This document shows positions 35,935-44,511 of a DNA stretch of 64,000 nt, piece after piece. The translations under genes and the position numbers were made by a program. The notes below the pieces were generated by a model. It did no database searches. It was not told the DNA's origin and saw only the letters and a list, made by a program, of their open reading frames with translations. The DNA is taken from positions 744,001-808,000 of the forward strand of contig NZ_QMDI01000002.1 of NCBI RefSeq assembly GCF_003336755.1, written 5' to 3'. The stretch comes from Elioraea thermophila (ex Habib et al. 2022) (lineage in GTDB: Bacteria; Pseudomonadota; Alphaproteobacteria; Acetobacterales; Acetobacteraceae). The first letter of the stretch is position 1, and each line of letters starts with the position of its first letter.

Positions 35935-36111
35935 TCACGGTGTTTCACCGCGCGCCAGCGCCGCGTCGATCATCGGCAGCAGGGCCGGCAGTTCGACGAC
36001 CGACTCGATCACCCAGCGCGCGCCCGCCGTAGGCAGCGGGGCTTCGGCACGGGCGCGAAGCGGCCCCCGCTGCTCCTCGGGCAGGGCGGCCAGCTCCTGG
36101 GCCGAGAGCAT
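35935..36111 (-). pseudogene. phnX: 3' remnant of phosphonoacetaldehyde hydrolase PhnX
   Basis: About 58 in-frame codons (first Met codon at 36111) encode a C-terminal PhnX tail: LSAQELAALPEEQRG, then GARWVIESVVELPALLPMID, ending ARGETP before TGA at 35935. PhnX proteins end with this helix pair and the GAHxxI(D/E)(T/S) strand. The catalytic HAD core and Schiff-base lysine are absent. It is joined out of frame to the aminophosphonate oxidase fragment upstream, as expected from a deletion spanning the end of one gene and most of the next. Confidence 0.7.
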
Positions 36112-36844
36112 CGAGCCCCGGCAGATCAGCGTAGCCCGCGTAGCGAACGAGGCCGAGATCGCTCATCACCGCCCCGGGCAGCCGCCAGCCGGGAGAAGCA
36201 AGCCGAAGCATCGAAAGCTTGCAGCGCACGGGCGCGTGATCCGCGATCGTCTCCGGGTAGAGCGAGAGGAAGTCGTTGCCGGGGCAGACGACGATGCGGT
36301 CGGCGCGGATCGTGCCGGCGGTGATGTCGAGCCGCGGCGGATCGATCGCCCGCACATGGGTCCGCCAGAGGAAGCGCACGCCGTACTCAGCCTCCAGCCG
36401 GGCGCCGAGGCGCGGGATCGCCTCGCGGGGCTCGATGCGGAGTTCGTGCGGCGAGTGGAGGGCACCGGCGAGATCCCGCCGAAACGGCGGGGGAATGTCA
36501 TCCCCCGAGAGGATACGGCAGCCCCCGCCCATCGTCCCTTCGGCAAAACGTTGCGGCACCGCAAGCGCGTCCGGCCGTCGCGCGGCGACGAACAGCCCCC
36601 GCTGCAGGATCGGGATGCCGGCGCGGGGGGCGACCTCGGCCCAGATCTCGCGCGCGCGACGGGATCGCCGCCACGTGTCCGGCCATCCCTGCCCGGTGAC
36701 GGTGACGAAGCCGAAATTGCGAATGGAAGCGCCGTTCGCCCGCGCCTCGCGATCGATCACGACGACGGAGAGCCCCGCCCGCGTGGCGGCCAGAGCGTGG
36801 GCGAGACCAACGATGCCGGCTCCGACCACGGCCAGATCGGCCAT
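36112..36844 (-). pseudogene. 5' fragment of a FAD-dependent aminophosphonate oxidase-like gene
   Basis: From ATG 36844 the protein starts with an intact FAD-binding N-terminus (DLAVVGAGIVGLAHALAATRAG). It follows a D-amino-acid-oxidase-like family (TIGR03364 type) often encoded beside phosphonatases, including GASIRNFGFVTVTGQ and LRIEPREAIPRL. Similarity runs to about residue 243 (SDLGLVRYAGYADL). The frame then continues into low-complexity sequence to a stop at 35945, about 65 residues short of the usual length and without the C-terminal FAD-contact region. Related enzymes oxidise N-methyl or other aminoethylphosphonates to phosphonoacetaldehyde, the PhnX substrate. The truncated product is probably inactive. 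Confidence 0.75.
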
Positions 36845-36875
36845 GTAGTCCTCCCCCGTTCAGCCCGGGAGGGCG

Positions 36876-37442
36876 TTAGCCGATCATGCGGTCCCAGAAC
36901 ACCTCGGCGTAGCGACGGAACCAGGCCGAGTAGCGCTCGGGGTTGCGCGCCATGTCTTGCTTCAGGACGACGGGATCGACCCAGGCCCAGTCCTCGACCT
37001 CGGACGGATCGGGATCGACCGCACCATCCCAGACGGCGCCGAACACGTGCACGTATTCGTGCTCGACGAGCCCGTCGCCCACCTCGGCCCGATACACCGT
37101 CTCGAACAGAGGCTCGAGGCGGGGGAGGTGGATCCCCATTTCCTCGGCGAGACGCCGTCGCGCCGCCGCCTCCGGCTCTTCACCGGGCCGCGGGTGGGAA
37201 CAGCAGGTGTTCGTCCACACCCCGCCCGAATGGTACTTCCCGGCGGCGCGACGCTGCATCAGGAGCCGCCCCTCGGGCGAGCGGAGCACGACGGAGAGGG
37301 CACGGTGCAAACGACCCTCGCGATGCGCGGCGAGCTTCTCCATCGTGCCGACGGCCCGATCCTGCTCATCGACCAGCACGACGCGCTCGTCCTGCGGCAG
37401 CGTGGCAGGCGCGTCGAGCAGGGCGGCGGAGGCAGCGGTCAC
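36876..37442 (-). CDS. idi: Isopentenyl-diphosphate delta-isomerase (type I)
   Basis: 188 aa Nudix-fold enzyme interconverting IPP and DMAPP, feeding geranylgeranyl diphosphate to bacteriochlorophyll and carotenoid synthesis. The catalytic Cys lies in TNTCCSHP (residues 77-84), the Nudix-type helix is GEEPEAAARRRLAEEMG, and the acidic metal and catalytic region is VEHEYVHVF. The GTG start at 37442 overlaps the hemC stop (GTGA), making translational coupling likely. idi is a common photosynthesis-cluster gene in alphaproteobacteria. Last gene of the leftward arm. Confidence 0.93.
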   Translation of the reverse strand: MTAASAALLDAPATLPQDERVVLVDEQDRAVGTMEKLAAHREGRLHRALSVVLRSPEGRLLMQRRAAGKYHSGGVWTNTCCSHPRPGEEPEAAARRRLAEEMGIHLPRLEPLFETVYRAEVGDGLVEHEYVHVFGAVWDGAVDPDPSEVEDWAWVDPVVLKQDMARNPERYSAWFRRYAEVFWDRMIG

Positions 37443-38497
37443 GCGAACACGTCCGCCGGCGAGTCGCGCTTCAGGCTGCGGCCGAGCTCGCGGCCGAGCC
37501 GGGCCGCGTCCTTCGGCGAACCCTCGATGGTGCGCTTGAGCAGGAAGGAGCCGTCGGCGCGCGCCACCAGGCCAGTCAGGCGCAGGGTGCGTTCGGGCGT
37601 GATGACGGCGTGGGCACCGATCGGCGTGCGGCAGGAGCCGTCGAGCGTGGCGAGCAGGGCGCGTTCGGCGGTGGCGACGATGGTCGATTCCCAGTCGGCG
37701 ATCGCGGCGAGGAGTTCGCGCAGTTCCTCGTCCTCCTCGCGCACGGTGACGCCGACGATGCCCTGGCCGGCGGCCGGAACCATGATCTCGGGGTCGATCA
37801 CGCAGCCCGCCTCGTGCGCGAGATCGAGCCGCTTGAGGCCGGCGATGGCGAGCAGCGAGGCATTCACCGCCCCGTCCCGCACCCTGGCGAGCCTCGTCTG
37901 CACATTGCCGCGCAAGAGGACGACGGTGAGATCGGGCCGGGCGTGCAACAGTTGCGATTGCCGACGCACGGAGGAGGTACCGACCACCGCGCCCTGCGGC
38001 AGCGACGACCAGGGATCGGCCGGGTCGATCGCACCGCAGGCGGGGCCCAGGATCAGCGAGTCGCGCGGATCCTCGCGCTTGAGCGTGCAGGCGAGCACGA
38101 TCCCGGGCGGCAATTCCGTCTCCAGATCCTTCAGCGAATGCACCGCGAAGTCGATGCGGCGATCGAGCAGCGCCTCGTGGATCTCCTTCGCGAACAGCCC
38201 CTTGCCGCCGATGTCGGCAAGCCGCCTGTCCTGGATGCGATCGCCGGTCGTGGTGATGATGTGCTCGCGGAACGCCTCGAACTCGCGCAACAGCGGACAG
38301 AAGCGCGTGATGAGGGCGAGGAAGTCGCGCGTCTGCCACAACGCGAGCGGCGAGCCGCGGGTGCCGACGCGCAAGGGCAGGTCCGGCCCGTGCGGCGGCA
38401 CCATCGCGCCATCGGGCATGCCCCGCGTGCAGGGGCCGAGCAGCCCCTCGTGGAGATGAACCTGCTTCGTCTCGAGGTCGGGGGAAAGAGGGGGCAT
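37439..38497 (-). CDS. hemC: Hydroxymethylbilane synthase HemC
   Basis: 352 aa porphobilinogen deaminase, which polymerises four porphobilinogens to hydroxymethylbilane. Conserved stretches are VGTRGSPLALWQT, TTTGDRIQDRRLADIGGKGLFAKEI, DFAVHSLKD and VGTSSVRRQSQLL. The dipyrromethane-attachment Cys289 lies in DGSCRTP. The start chosen, ATG 38497, follows GGAG at 7 nt; a GTG lies directly before it. The first 40 or so residues before VGTRGSP are longer than usual and poorly conserved, so a start at 38404 is possible. It lies 21 bp after bchP. Having a general tetrapyrrole gene inside the photosynthesis cluster is less common. Confidence 0.93.
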   Translation of the reverse strand: MPPLSPDLETKQVHLHEGLLGPCTRGMPDGAMVPPHGPDLPLRVGTRGSPLALWQTRDFLALITRFCPLLREFEAFREHIITTTGDRIQDRRLADIGGKGLFAKEIHEALLDRRIDFAVHSLKDLETELPPGIVLACTLKREDPRDSLILGPACGAIDPADPWSSLPQGAVVGTSSVRRQSQLLHARPDLTVVLLRGNVQTRLARVRDGAVNASLLAIAGLKRLDLAHEAGCVIDPEIMVPAAGQGIVGVTVREEDEELRELLAAIADWESTIVATAERALLATLDGSCRTPIGAHAVITPERTLRLTGLVARADGSFLLKRTIEGSPKDAARLGRELGRSLKRDSPADVFA

Positions 38498-38518
38498 CAC
38501 CGCACTCCGCAGGTCGGA

Positions 38519-39745
38519 TCAGGCGGTCCGCGCACGCGACCAGGCGGGAACGATGCCGGTCAGGTGCGCGAGGTTCTTGAAGAAGATGCGCACATGCGCA
38601 AGCGGCCGGGCCTTCACCAGCTCCTTGTTCATGTACGCATCCCAGGTGAGGTACTGCACGTCGGGGTCGCGGCAGATCGAGACGAACCGTTCCCGGCGCG
38701 CATCGTTGCCGTACCAGTAGTCCTGCATGATGCCGAGGATCCAGAACACGGGCCCATGCAGGCGCATGAAACGCCGACGGGCCTGGGCGAGCGCCGCCGC
38801 CTTGCCGGTGGCGAGGAACTCGTTCACCGCCTCGGCGGCGAAACGTCCGCCCAGCATGGCGTAGTAGATGCCTTCGCCGGAGGCAGGGGCGACCACGCCC
38901 GCGGCGTCACCAGCGAGCAGGATGTTCTGTCCGTCGTCCCAACGCTTGAGCGGCTTGAGCGGGATCGGCGCCCCTTCGCGGCGGATGGTCTCCACCCGAT
39001 CAAGCCCCGCGATCTCGCGCAGCTCGCGCACCGCGCCCTTCAGGCTGAACCCCTTGTGCGCCGAACCGGTGCCGACGGAGGTGGTCTCGCCGTGCGGGAA
39101 GATCCAGGCGTAGAAGTCGGGCGACAGCGAGCCACGGTAGTAGACGTCCGCGCGCTCGCCATCGAACTGCGCACGCGGTGCGTCCTTCGGCGAGCGGACG
39201 ATCTCGTGATAGGCGAAGACGAGCCGCTTCTGTTCCGCTCCAGGAATGCACTGGCGGGCGACGGCGGAATTCGCCCCGTCGGCGCCGATCACGGCGCGCG
39301 TGCGTACAGCTTCGAGCGGGGCGTCGGGCGGGGCACCTTTCGGGTGGTAGAGAACCCGCGTCGTTCCGTCCTCGTCACGCTCGACCCGCTCGAAGGTGCC
39401 GGCCCGCCGCTCCGCGCCCAAGAGTGCAGCGCGGTTGCGCAGCCACTCGTCGAAATGCTCGCGATCGACCATGCCGACGAAGCCCCCCTCCGTCACCGGC
39501 ATCGAGGCCTCGCGGGCGGAAGGCGAGACGATGCGTGCCGAGCGCACCTTGGCGACGAGCAGCGAGTCCGGGATGGCGAAGTCGGTGATGAGTTTCGGCG
39601 GAATGGCGCCGCCGCACGGCTTGATCCGCCCCGCCTTGTCGAGCAGCAGGACGTGACGCCCCGCGCGGGCGAGATCGGCCGCCGCCGTCGCCCCGGCAGG
39701 CCCTCCGCCGACCACCACGACATCGAAACAGTCGTTTCCGGTCAT
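38519..39745 (-). CDS. bchP: Geranylgeranyl reductase BchP
   Basis: 408 aa flavoprotein that reduces the geranylgeranyl tail of bacteriochlorophyll to phytyl in three steps. It has the Rossmann FAD motif GGGPAG (residues 13-18), LDKAGRIKPCGGAIPP, ADGANSAVAR, and the second FAD motif LLAGDAAGVVAPASGEGIYYAMLGG. Length and order are typical of BchP/ChlP. It lies 16 bp after the PucC-family gene and before hemC. The usual bchG-pucC-like-bchP order of alphaproteobacterial clusters is kept. Confidence 0.95.
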   Translation of the reverse strand: MTGNDCFDVVVVGGGPAGATAAADLARAGRHVLLLDKAGRIKPCGGAIPPKLITDFAIPDSLLVAKVRSARIVSPSAREASMPVTEGGFVGMVDREHFDEWLRNRAALLGAERRAGTFERVERDEDGTTRVLYHPKGAPPDAPLEAVRTRAVIGADGANSAVARQCIPGAEQKRLVFAYHEIVRSPKDAPRAQFDGERADVYYRGSLSPDFYAWIFPHGETTSVGTGSAHKGFSLKGAVRELREIAGLDRVETIRREGAPIPLKPLKRWDDGQNILLAGDAAGVVAPASGEGIYYAMLGGRFAAEAVNEFLATGKAAALAQARRRFMRLHGPVFWILGIMQDYWYGNDARRERFVSICRDPDVQYLTWDAYMNKELVKARPLAHVRIFFKNLAHLTGIVPAWSRARTA

Positions 39746-39761
39746 GGGCGTGATCCTCCGC

Positions 39762-41087
39762 TCAATGCGACGGCGCGGCCTTGATCGAGGTCATCGCCGG
39801 CGCCGTGCCGCGGTCGCGAGCGATGCCCCAGGCAAGCCAAGCGGACATCAGGAACAGCGCGCCGTCGACGAGGAAGACGGCGGCGAACCCGTCGGTCGTC
39901 GAGCCGGTGGCGAGACGCGCGACGTCGAGCGCCGCCGCACCGACCAGCCCGCCGACACCGAAGGCGATCGCCTGCGCCGCTCCCCACAGCCCCATGCGCA
40001 GGCCCTCGCGGCTCTCGCGGCCGCGGGCGACGAGTTGCATCATGGTGGCGATGGCGGCGGCGGCGTAGACGCCGTTGGCGAGGCCGAGCGCGAAATAGGA
40101 GGTGGCGAGCGGCCAGACCTCGGTGTGGTAGCCGGCGACGGCGAGACCGATGATCGCGGCGGCGGCGGCGAGACAGCCGGCGATGGTGATGCCGCGCAGC
40201 GCCGCCACGCGGTGCGCGCCGAACGCCGACCCGGCGACCGCAACGAGGATCATCCCCGCCAGCACGCCGCCGTTCTGCATCGCCGTCAGTTGCGTGCTCT
40301 CGCCCAAGGAGCGGCCGAACACCGCGCCGGCGAACGGCTCGAGGATGAGATCCTGTGCCGAATAGGCGAGCATGGAGACGAAGACGAAGACGGTGAACCG
40401 CCGCGCCTCCGGCTCCTGCCAGACCTCGCGCAGCGCCTCGAAGAACGGCACCTTGGGCGGTTTCTTCTCTTCGGCCTGCGGCGCGGTCGCGCGCTCCACA
40501 CCCCACACCGCGAGGCAAGCGACGAGGAACGCGGCCAGAGACACCACGGCGCAGACGGTGATCAGCCGCGCCGGAGAGTAGGGGTCGAGGAAGCGCGAGG
40601 CGGCGGCGGTGGTCACCACGAAGCCCGCAATCATCATGATCCAGACGATGGAGGCGGCAGCCGGCCGTCGCTGCGGCACGGTGCGCGAGGCGAGCAGCAC
40701 GAGGAGCGAGGTGCCGGCCGCGCCGACGCCGAGCCCGACCAAGAGGAAGGCGACGACCGCAAGCGCGATGCCGGACCAACGGGCGGTCTCCATCCACGCG
40801 GTCGCGACCGCCGCCAACGTGCCGCCTACCGCGAGCACCGCCATGCCGCCGATGATCCAGGGCGTGCGCGCCCCCCCCATGTCCGACCCGTAGCCGAGGC
40901 GGGGGCGCAGCATCTGCACCGCGTAGTGCAGGGCGACCAGCAGCCCGGGCAGGGTGGCAGGCAGCGCCAGTTCGACCACCATGACGCGGTTCAGCGCCGA
41001 GGTGGTCAGCACGACGATGGCGCCGAGTGCGGTCTGGACGAGACCGAGGCGGACGATGCCGGCCCAGGACAGGCTTCGTGCCGTCAT
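39762..41087 (-). CDS. PucC/BCD-family MFS protein (bch2/ORF428 type)
   Basis: 441 aa, 12-TM major facilitator of the BCD family (PucC, LhaA, ORF428), involved in pigment delivery or light-harvesting assembly. Family motifs are LVQTALGAIVVLTTSALNRVMVVELALPA in TM1, the cytoplasmic LRPRLGYGSDMGGARTPWI, and AYSAQDLILEPFAGAVFG. Start ATG 41087 overlaps the bchG stop (ATGA). Its place between bchG and bchP corresponds to ORF428 in Rhodobacter. A second family member (LhaA) lies at 53370-54815. Confidence 0.92.
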   Translation of the reverse strand: MTARSLSWAGIVRLGLVQTALGAIVVLTTSALNRVMVVELALPATLPGLLVALHYAVQMLRPRLGYGSDMGGARTPWIIGGMAVLAVGGTLAAVATAWMETARWSGIALAVVAFLLVGLGVGAAGTSLLVLLASRTVPQRRPAAASIVWIMMIAGFVVTTAAASRFLDPYSPARLITVCAVVSLAAFLVACLAVWGVERATAPQAEEKKPPKVPFFEALREVWQEPEARRFTVFVFVSMLAYSAQDLILEPFAGAVFGRSLGESTQLTAMQNGGVLAGMILVAVAGSAFGAHRVAALRGITIAGCLAAAAAIIGLAVAGYHTEVWPLATSYFALGLANGVYAAAAIATMMQLVARGRESREGLRMGLWGAAQAIAFGVGGLVGAAALDVARLATGSTTDGFAAVFLVDGALFLMSAWLAWGIARDRGTAPAMTSIKAAPSH

Positions 41088-42028
41088 CCGATCGTTCCCC
41101 TTGCGAGAGGAGCAACCGCGAACGCCGAGGCGAGCATGCCGAGCACGTAGAGGCTCGTTCCGGTCGCGTTGTACCAGGGCGTGCGCTCGACCGGGTTGCC
41201 GAGGAGGCGGGCCATCAACACCACCTGGGCGGCAAGCAGGGCGGCGACGATCGCGGCATGAACGGGGCGCCCCCAATCGGCAAGCAGCGCGATCACCACC
41301 ACCTGCGGAGCGCTCATCAGCACGCAGGCGACGTTGGCGGCGTTGTCGATGCCGAGCACGGCGGGCACGGAGGCGAGGCCCGACGCGCGGTCGCCCTCGA
41401 CCGACTTGAAGTCGTTGAGGATCATGATGCCGATCGCGCCGGCGGAGTAGAGCGCGGCAAGGGCGAAGATCCGTCCATCGGGCACCCCGCCCGAGACGAG
41501 CGCGGCCCCGGTCACCCACGGCAGGCCCTCATAGGAGAAGGCGCACACGGTCGCCGACAGCCAGCCCTCACGCTTGAGCCGGATGGGCGGGGCGGAATAG
41601 GCCCAGGCGGCGGCGATCGCGACCACGCCCGCCCAGAACACGAAGCCGCCCAAGAGGGCCGCCACCGCGAGCGAGAGCGCGGTCCAGGCGAGCGCGACCC
41701 AGAGCCCCCACCGCCCCGGCAGGCGCCCGGAAGGAATGGGCCGGTGCGGCTCGTTGATCGCATCGACGTGGCGGTCGAACCAATCGTTCACCGCCTGGCT
41801 CATCGCGCACACGAGCGGCCCCGCGAGGATGACGCCGAGCAACACCCACGGCAGCTGAGCCCAGGATGGGCCACCGGCGGAGACGACGCCGCAGCCGAAG
41901 GCCCACATCGGCGCGAACCAGGTGATCGGCTTGAGGAGCTCGAGCACCGCGCGCGGGTCGGGCCGGCGCGGCGCAGGCAGCGCGGTCTCGGCGGCGAGGA
42001 GGCGCAGCGCGGCCGATCCGTCCGGCAT
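41084..42028 (-). CDS. bchG: Bacteriochlorophyll synthase BchG
   Basis: 314 aa polytopic UbiA-family prenyltransferase that esterifies bacteriochlorophyllide a with geranylgeranyl diphosphate. The first Asp-rich motif is in QAVNDWFDRHVDAINEPHRPIPSG (NDxxDxxxD). The second is LNDFKSVEGDRASGLASVPAVLG. The LKPITWFAPMWAFGCG N-terminal block is typical. The start overlaps the ppsR stop (TGATG-type arrangement) and the stop overlaps the PucC-family start, so ppsR-bchG-pucC-like form one transcript. Confidence 0.95.
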   Translation of the reverse strand: MPDGSAALRLLAAETALPAPRRPDPRAVLELLKPITWFAPMWAFGCGVVSAGGPSWAQLPWVLLGVILAGPLVCAMSQAVNDWFDRHVDAINEPHRPIPSGRLPGRWGLWVALAWTALSLAVAALLGGFVFWAGVVAIAAAWAYSAPPIRLKREGWLSATVCAFSYEGLPWVTGAALVSGGVPDGRIFALAALYSAGAIGIMILNDFKSVEGDRASGLASVPAVLGIDNAANVACVLMSAPQVVVIALLADWGRPVHAAIVAALLAAQVVLMARLLGNPVERTPWYNATGTSLYVLGMLASAFAVAPLARGTIG

Positions 42029-43476
42029 CAGCCTTCCCCCCCGTCCTCGGGGCCGACGAGACCGTAGCGGCGCAGCTTCACGTACAGGCTCTGCCGGGAG
42101 AGCCCGAGCATCTCGGCGGCGGAGGCGCGGTTGTCGTTGGTGAGCTCGAGCGCGGCCTCGATGCAGAGCCGCTCGATCACGTCGGTCGCCTCGCGCACCA
42201 GGTCCTTGAGCGGGACGCGCCCGATCAGTTCGGTGAGCTGCTCCACCGATCGCGTCACCGGCGTCTGCGTCGCCTGGGCGGGGGCGAAGCGGCGGCCGAC
42301 ATCGCGGATGGCGAAGCCGAAGCAGGGCTTGCCGCCGTTGACAAGAGAGACAGCGGAGATCTCGACCTCGGTGGTCGCACCGAGCTCGCCGCGCAGCTGG
42401 GTGGCGAACAGGCGAACGGGAGCGCCGCCGCGCAAGGTGGCGAGCAGCACATCGAGATCGACGGCGGAACGACCGAGCCAGCGCTCGAGCGACTGCCCGC
42501 GCACCTGTTCCTCGGCCGCGACCTGAGTCATGTCGAGGAAGGCGGCATTGGCGGTGATCACCCGCCCGTCCGTCTCCGTCACCACGAAGGCATCGGGCGC
42601 GCGTTCGACCAGTTTCAGGAGCTTGGTCTTGTCCTGCGGCAGGACGAGCCCGGCCTCCGCGCTGGGTGCGTCGGAGAGGCGGACGAGCACGAGAAGCGAA
42701 CCGTCCTGGCGGAACAGGGTGGCGGAGAGCCGCACCGCGCGCTGGTCGGTGGCGAGCCGCACTGTGATGTCGTCGCCGCGGCCGGTGGCGCGCACCTGGG
42801 CCACCAGGGCGACGAGGGTGTCGCGGCTGGCGGGGTCGAGCAGATCGGCGAAGGGCGTGCCGACGAGACGCTTGTCGCGCGCGAGCGAGGCCGCCGCCGG
42901 ATTGGCTTCGACGATGCGGCCCGAAGTGGCATCCAGGATCAGGACCGGTTCGGTGGCGGTCTGAAAGAGCAGGCGATAGCGGGTTTCGGCCTGCCGCAGG
43001 CGCGAGTAGTCGCGCTCCATCGAGGCCTGCGCCTCGACGAGTCGCTGCTGCAGGGCGGAGAGCGGGCGGAGATCGCGGCCGAAGGCGACGGCGCGGGGCG
43101 CGTCGGCGACCTTGATCGCCGAGAACATCACCGGCACCGCCGTGCCCCCCGCACCGATGTGATTGACGTGGCGCCAGCGTGTCGCTTCGTCCGGGCGGGC
43201 CTCGCGGATCAGCTCGATCACCTTGGCGCGGCTGTCCTCCGCCACCGTGTCGGCCCAAAGCCGGCCGCGCAGGGGTTCGGCCGCGCCGAGGTCGCGCGCG
43301 AGATCGTCGGAGGAGAAGGCGATGTCCTGGATCACGCCATCCTCATCGACGACCAGGGCGACGTCCGCGGCCGCCGTGAGCAGGCGTGCGGTGGTTTCGG
43401 GATCGAGTGTGCCCAGCGACTCGCGGGCGGCGGCAAAGCTGATCACGTCCTCCGACCTCGGCATGCGCCCAAGCAT
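42028..43476 (-). CDS. ppsR: Photosynthesis gene repressor PpsR (CrtJ)
   Basis: 482 aa transcription repressor responding to redox and to its antirepressor. It has an N-terminal PAS domain, a Q-linker helix (ALQQRLVEAQASMERDYSRLRQAE), two further PAS domains (about 160-275 and 285-400) and a C-terminal FIS-type helix-turn-helix (NRASAAEMLGLSRQSLYVKLRRYGL). Cys438 in ERLCIEAAL corresponds to the DNA-binding-domain cysteine implicated in redox control; Cys385 is a second cysteine. PpsR binds TGT-N12-ACA, and such sites occur at 44478-44511 and 44690-44707. It is transcribed with ppaA upstream and bchG downstream. Confidence 0.94.
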   Translation of the reverse strand: MLGRMPRSEDVISFAAARESLGTLDPETTARLLTAAADVALVVDEDGVIQDIAFSSDDLARDLGAAEPLRGRLWADTVAEDSRAKVIELIREARPDEATRWRHVNHIGAGGTAVPVMFSAIKVADAPRAVAFGRDLRPLSALQQRLVEAQASMERDYSRLRQAETRYRLLFQTATEPVLILDATSGRIVEANPAAASLARDKRLVGTPFADLLDPASRDTLVALVAQVRATGRGDDITVRLATDQRAVRLSATLFRQDGSLLVLVRLSDAPSAEAGLVLPQDKTKLLKLVERAPDAFVVTETDGRVITANAAFLDMTQVAAEEQVRGQSLERWLGRSAVDLDVLLATLRGGAPVRLFATQLRGELGATTEVEISAVSLVNGGKPCFGFAIRDVGRRFAPAQATQTPVTRSVEQLTELIGRVPLKDLVREATDVIERLCIEAALELTNDNRASAAEMLGLSRQSLYVKLRRYGLVGPEDGGEG

Positions 43477-43521
43477 TGGGCTCGGTGAGGGGCGGAGGGG
43501 TACGGCATGAGCCGCGCATCC

Positions 43522-44430
43522 TCAACTCACCGGCGCAAGCAGCGAGAGCAAGCTTTCGGCCTGGGCGACCGCGTGCCGGGCATCGACCGCCATGGCATCG
43601 GCGCCGACCTGCGCGACGAGGTCGGGGCTGGCGACGAACATCGGCCCGCCGACCAGCACGCCGAGCGAACGGTTGCGCGAGGCGGCACGCAGCGCGTGGA
43701 TGACGCCGCCGACCGCATCGACCCGTCCGGTGCAGCTGACGGAAAGGCCGACCAGGGCGAACCACTCGCGCTTGAGCAGGGCGCACAGCGCGCTGAGCGA
43801 GAGCACGCGGCCGCAATCGACGTCCCAGCCGGCGCGGCGCAGGAACTCGGCGATGATGACGAGGGCGAAGCTGTGCTGCTCGCCCGGCATCGGCGCGAGC
43901 AGGATGCGCCGCTTCGGGTCGGGACGGAGGTCGTCCTGGTGGAAGGCGGGGCCGAGGGCGTGGATCAGGCGCTGCAGGCAGGCGAGACCGACCGTCACCT
44001 CGGCCATGCTCGCGGTGTCGTCGTGCCACATCTGGCCGAGTCGGACGGCGGCCGGACCAACGAGTTCCAGGTAGAGACGATCAAGCGGCAGCCCCGCCTG
44101 CCAGAGGCACTCGACCCGAGCGAGGGCGGCGGCCAGGTCGTTGCGGCGGGCCTCGTCGGCGAGCGCGGCGATGTCGGCCGCGCTGACGCCGCCGGCGGCA
44201 TCGCAGCAGCACCCGGCGTGATTGGGCGTGCGGTGGGCGAGCACCATCCACGGCAGGATGCGGGTCTCGACGGCGGCGGCGAGGCCGGGGTGCGGGGCTT
44301 GGCCGGCTCCTTGGCCGGTTTGAGCGGCCCCATCGGGCAGGATCGGCGGAGGAAGCGGCGAGCGGTGCCCGGAAAGGGCGTCGGCCCGGTCGGTTCTGCC
44401 GCTCGGTTGGCTGTCCTGGACTGCGGCCAT
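43522..44430 (-). CDS. ppaA: Cobalamin-binding antirepressor PpaA/AerR
   Basis: 302 aa cytosolic regulator with a B12-binding (SCHIC-type) domain that relieves PpsR repression. A helical domain (about 75-160; LARVECLWQAGLPLDRLYLELV, MWHDDTASMAEVTVGL) is followed by the cobalamin fold (about 165-300). That includes LLAPMPGEQHSFALVIIAEFLRRAGW, where His186 in GEQH is the likely axial ligand, and VLVGGPMFVASPDLVAQVGADA. The start ATG 44430 follows GGAGGA. It lies just upstream of ppsR on the same strand, the usual pairing, and diverges from bchF across a promoter region with PpsR sites. Confidence 0.92.
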   Translation of the reverse strand: MAAVQDSQPSGRTDRADALSGHRSPLPPPILPDGAAQTGQGAGQAPHPGLAAAVETRILPWMVLAHRTPNHAGCCCDAAGGVSAADIAALADEARRNDLAAALARVECLWQAGLPLDRLYLELVGPAAVRLGQMWHDDTASMAEVTVGLACLQRLIHALGPAFHQDDLRPDPKRRILLAPMPGEQHSFALVIIAEFLRRAGWDVDCGRVLSLSALCALLKREWFALVGLSVSCTGRVDAVGGVIHALRAASRNRSLGVLVGGPMFVASPDLVAQVGADAMAVDARHAVAQAESLLSLLAPVS

Positions 44431-44452
44431 GGCACCCTTCCTCCGTGCTGAT

Positions 44453-44483
44453 CATCTAGCCGTGATGCGGCGACCTCTGTCAA
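44453..44483 (-). promoter_or_regulatory. Candidate leftward promoter for ppaA-ppsR-bchG
   Basis: On the minus strand a perfect TTGACA (44483-44478) is followed after 18-19 bases by CTAGAT/TAGATG (44459-44453). The -35 lies inside the PpsR-like operator at 44478-44495. The implied transcript would start about 15 bases before the GGAGGA ribosome site and ppaA start codon. The -10 match is moderate. Confidence 0.4.
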
Positions 44484-44495
44484 GCGCGCCTTACG
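44478..44495. promoter_or_regulatory. PpsR-type operator 1
   Basis: TGTCAAGCGCGCCTTACG, a TGT-N12-ACr match with 5 of 6 conserved positions. It shares two bases with operator 2 and overlaps the -35 of the leftward promoter. PpsR usually binds paired sites, so the adjacent pair at 44478-44511 is a likely tetramer target. Confidence 0.5.
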
Positions 44496-44511
44496 TCAAT
44501 CCTGCTTGACA
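44494..44511. promoter_or_regulatory. PpsR-type operator 2
   Basis: CGTCAATCCTGCTTGACA, yGT-N12-ACA, 5 of 6 conserved positions. Its right half contains the TTGACA -35 of the rightward promoter. Bound repressor would block that promoter directly. It abuts operator 1. Confidence 0.5.

Noticed and set aside
35741-39784. A 1347-codon open frame on the + strand
   Set aside because: It lies antisense to the AEP-type binding protein end, the phnX/oxidase scar, idi, hemC and bchP. Its translation is low-complexity Arg/Gly/Ala sequence with no family motif; long antisense frames are common at this GC content.
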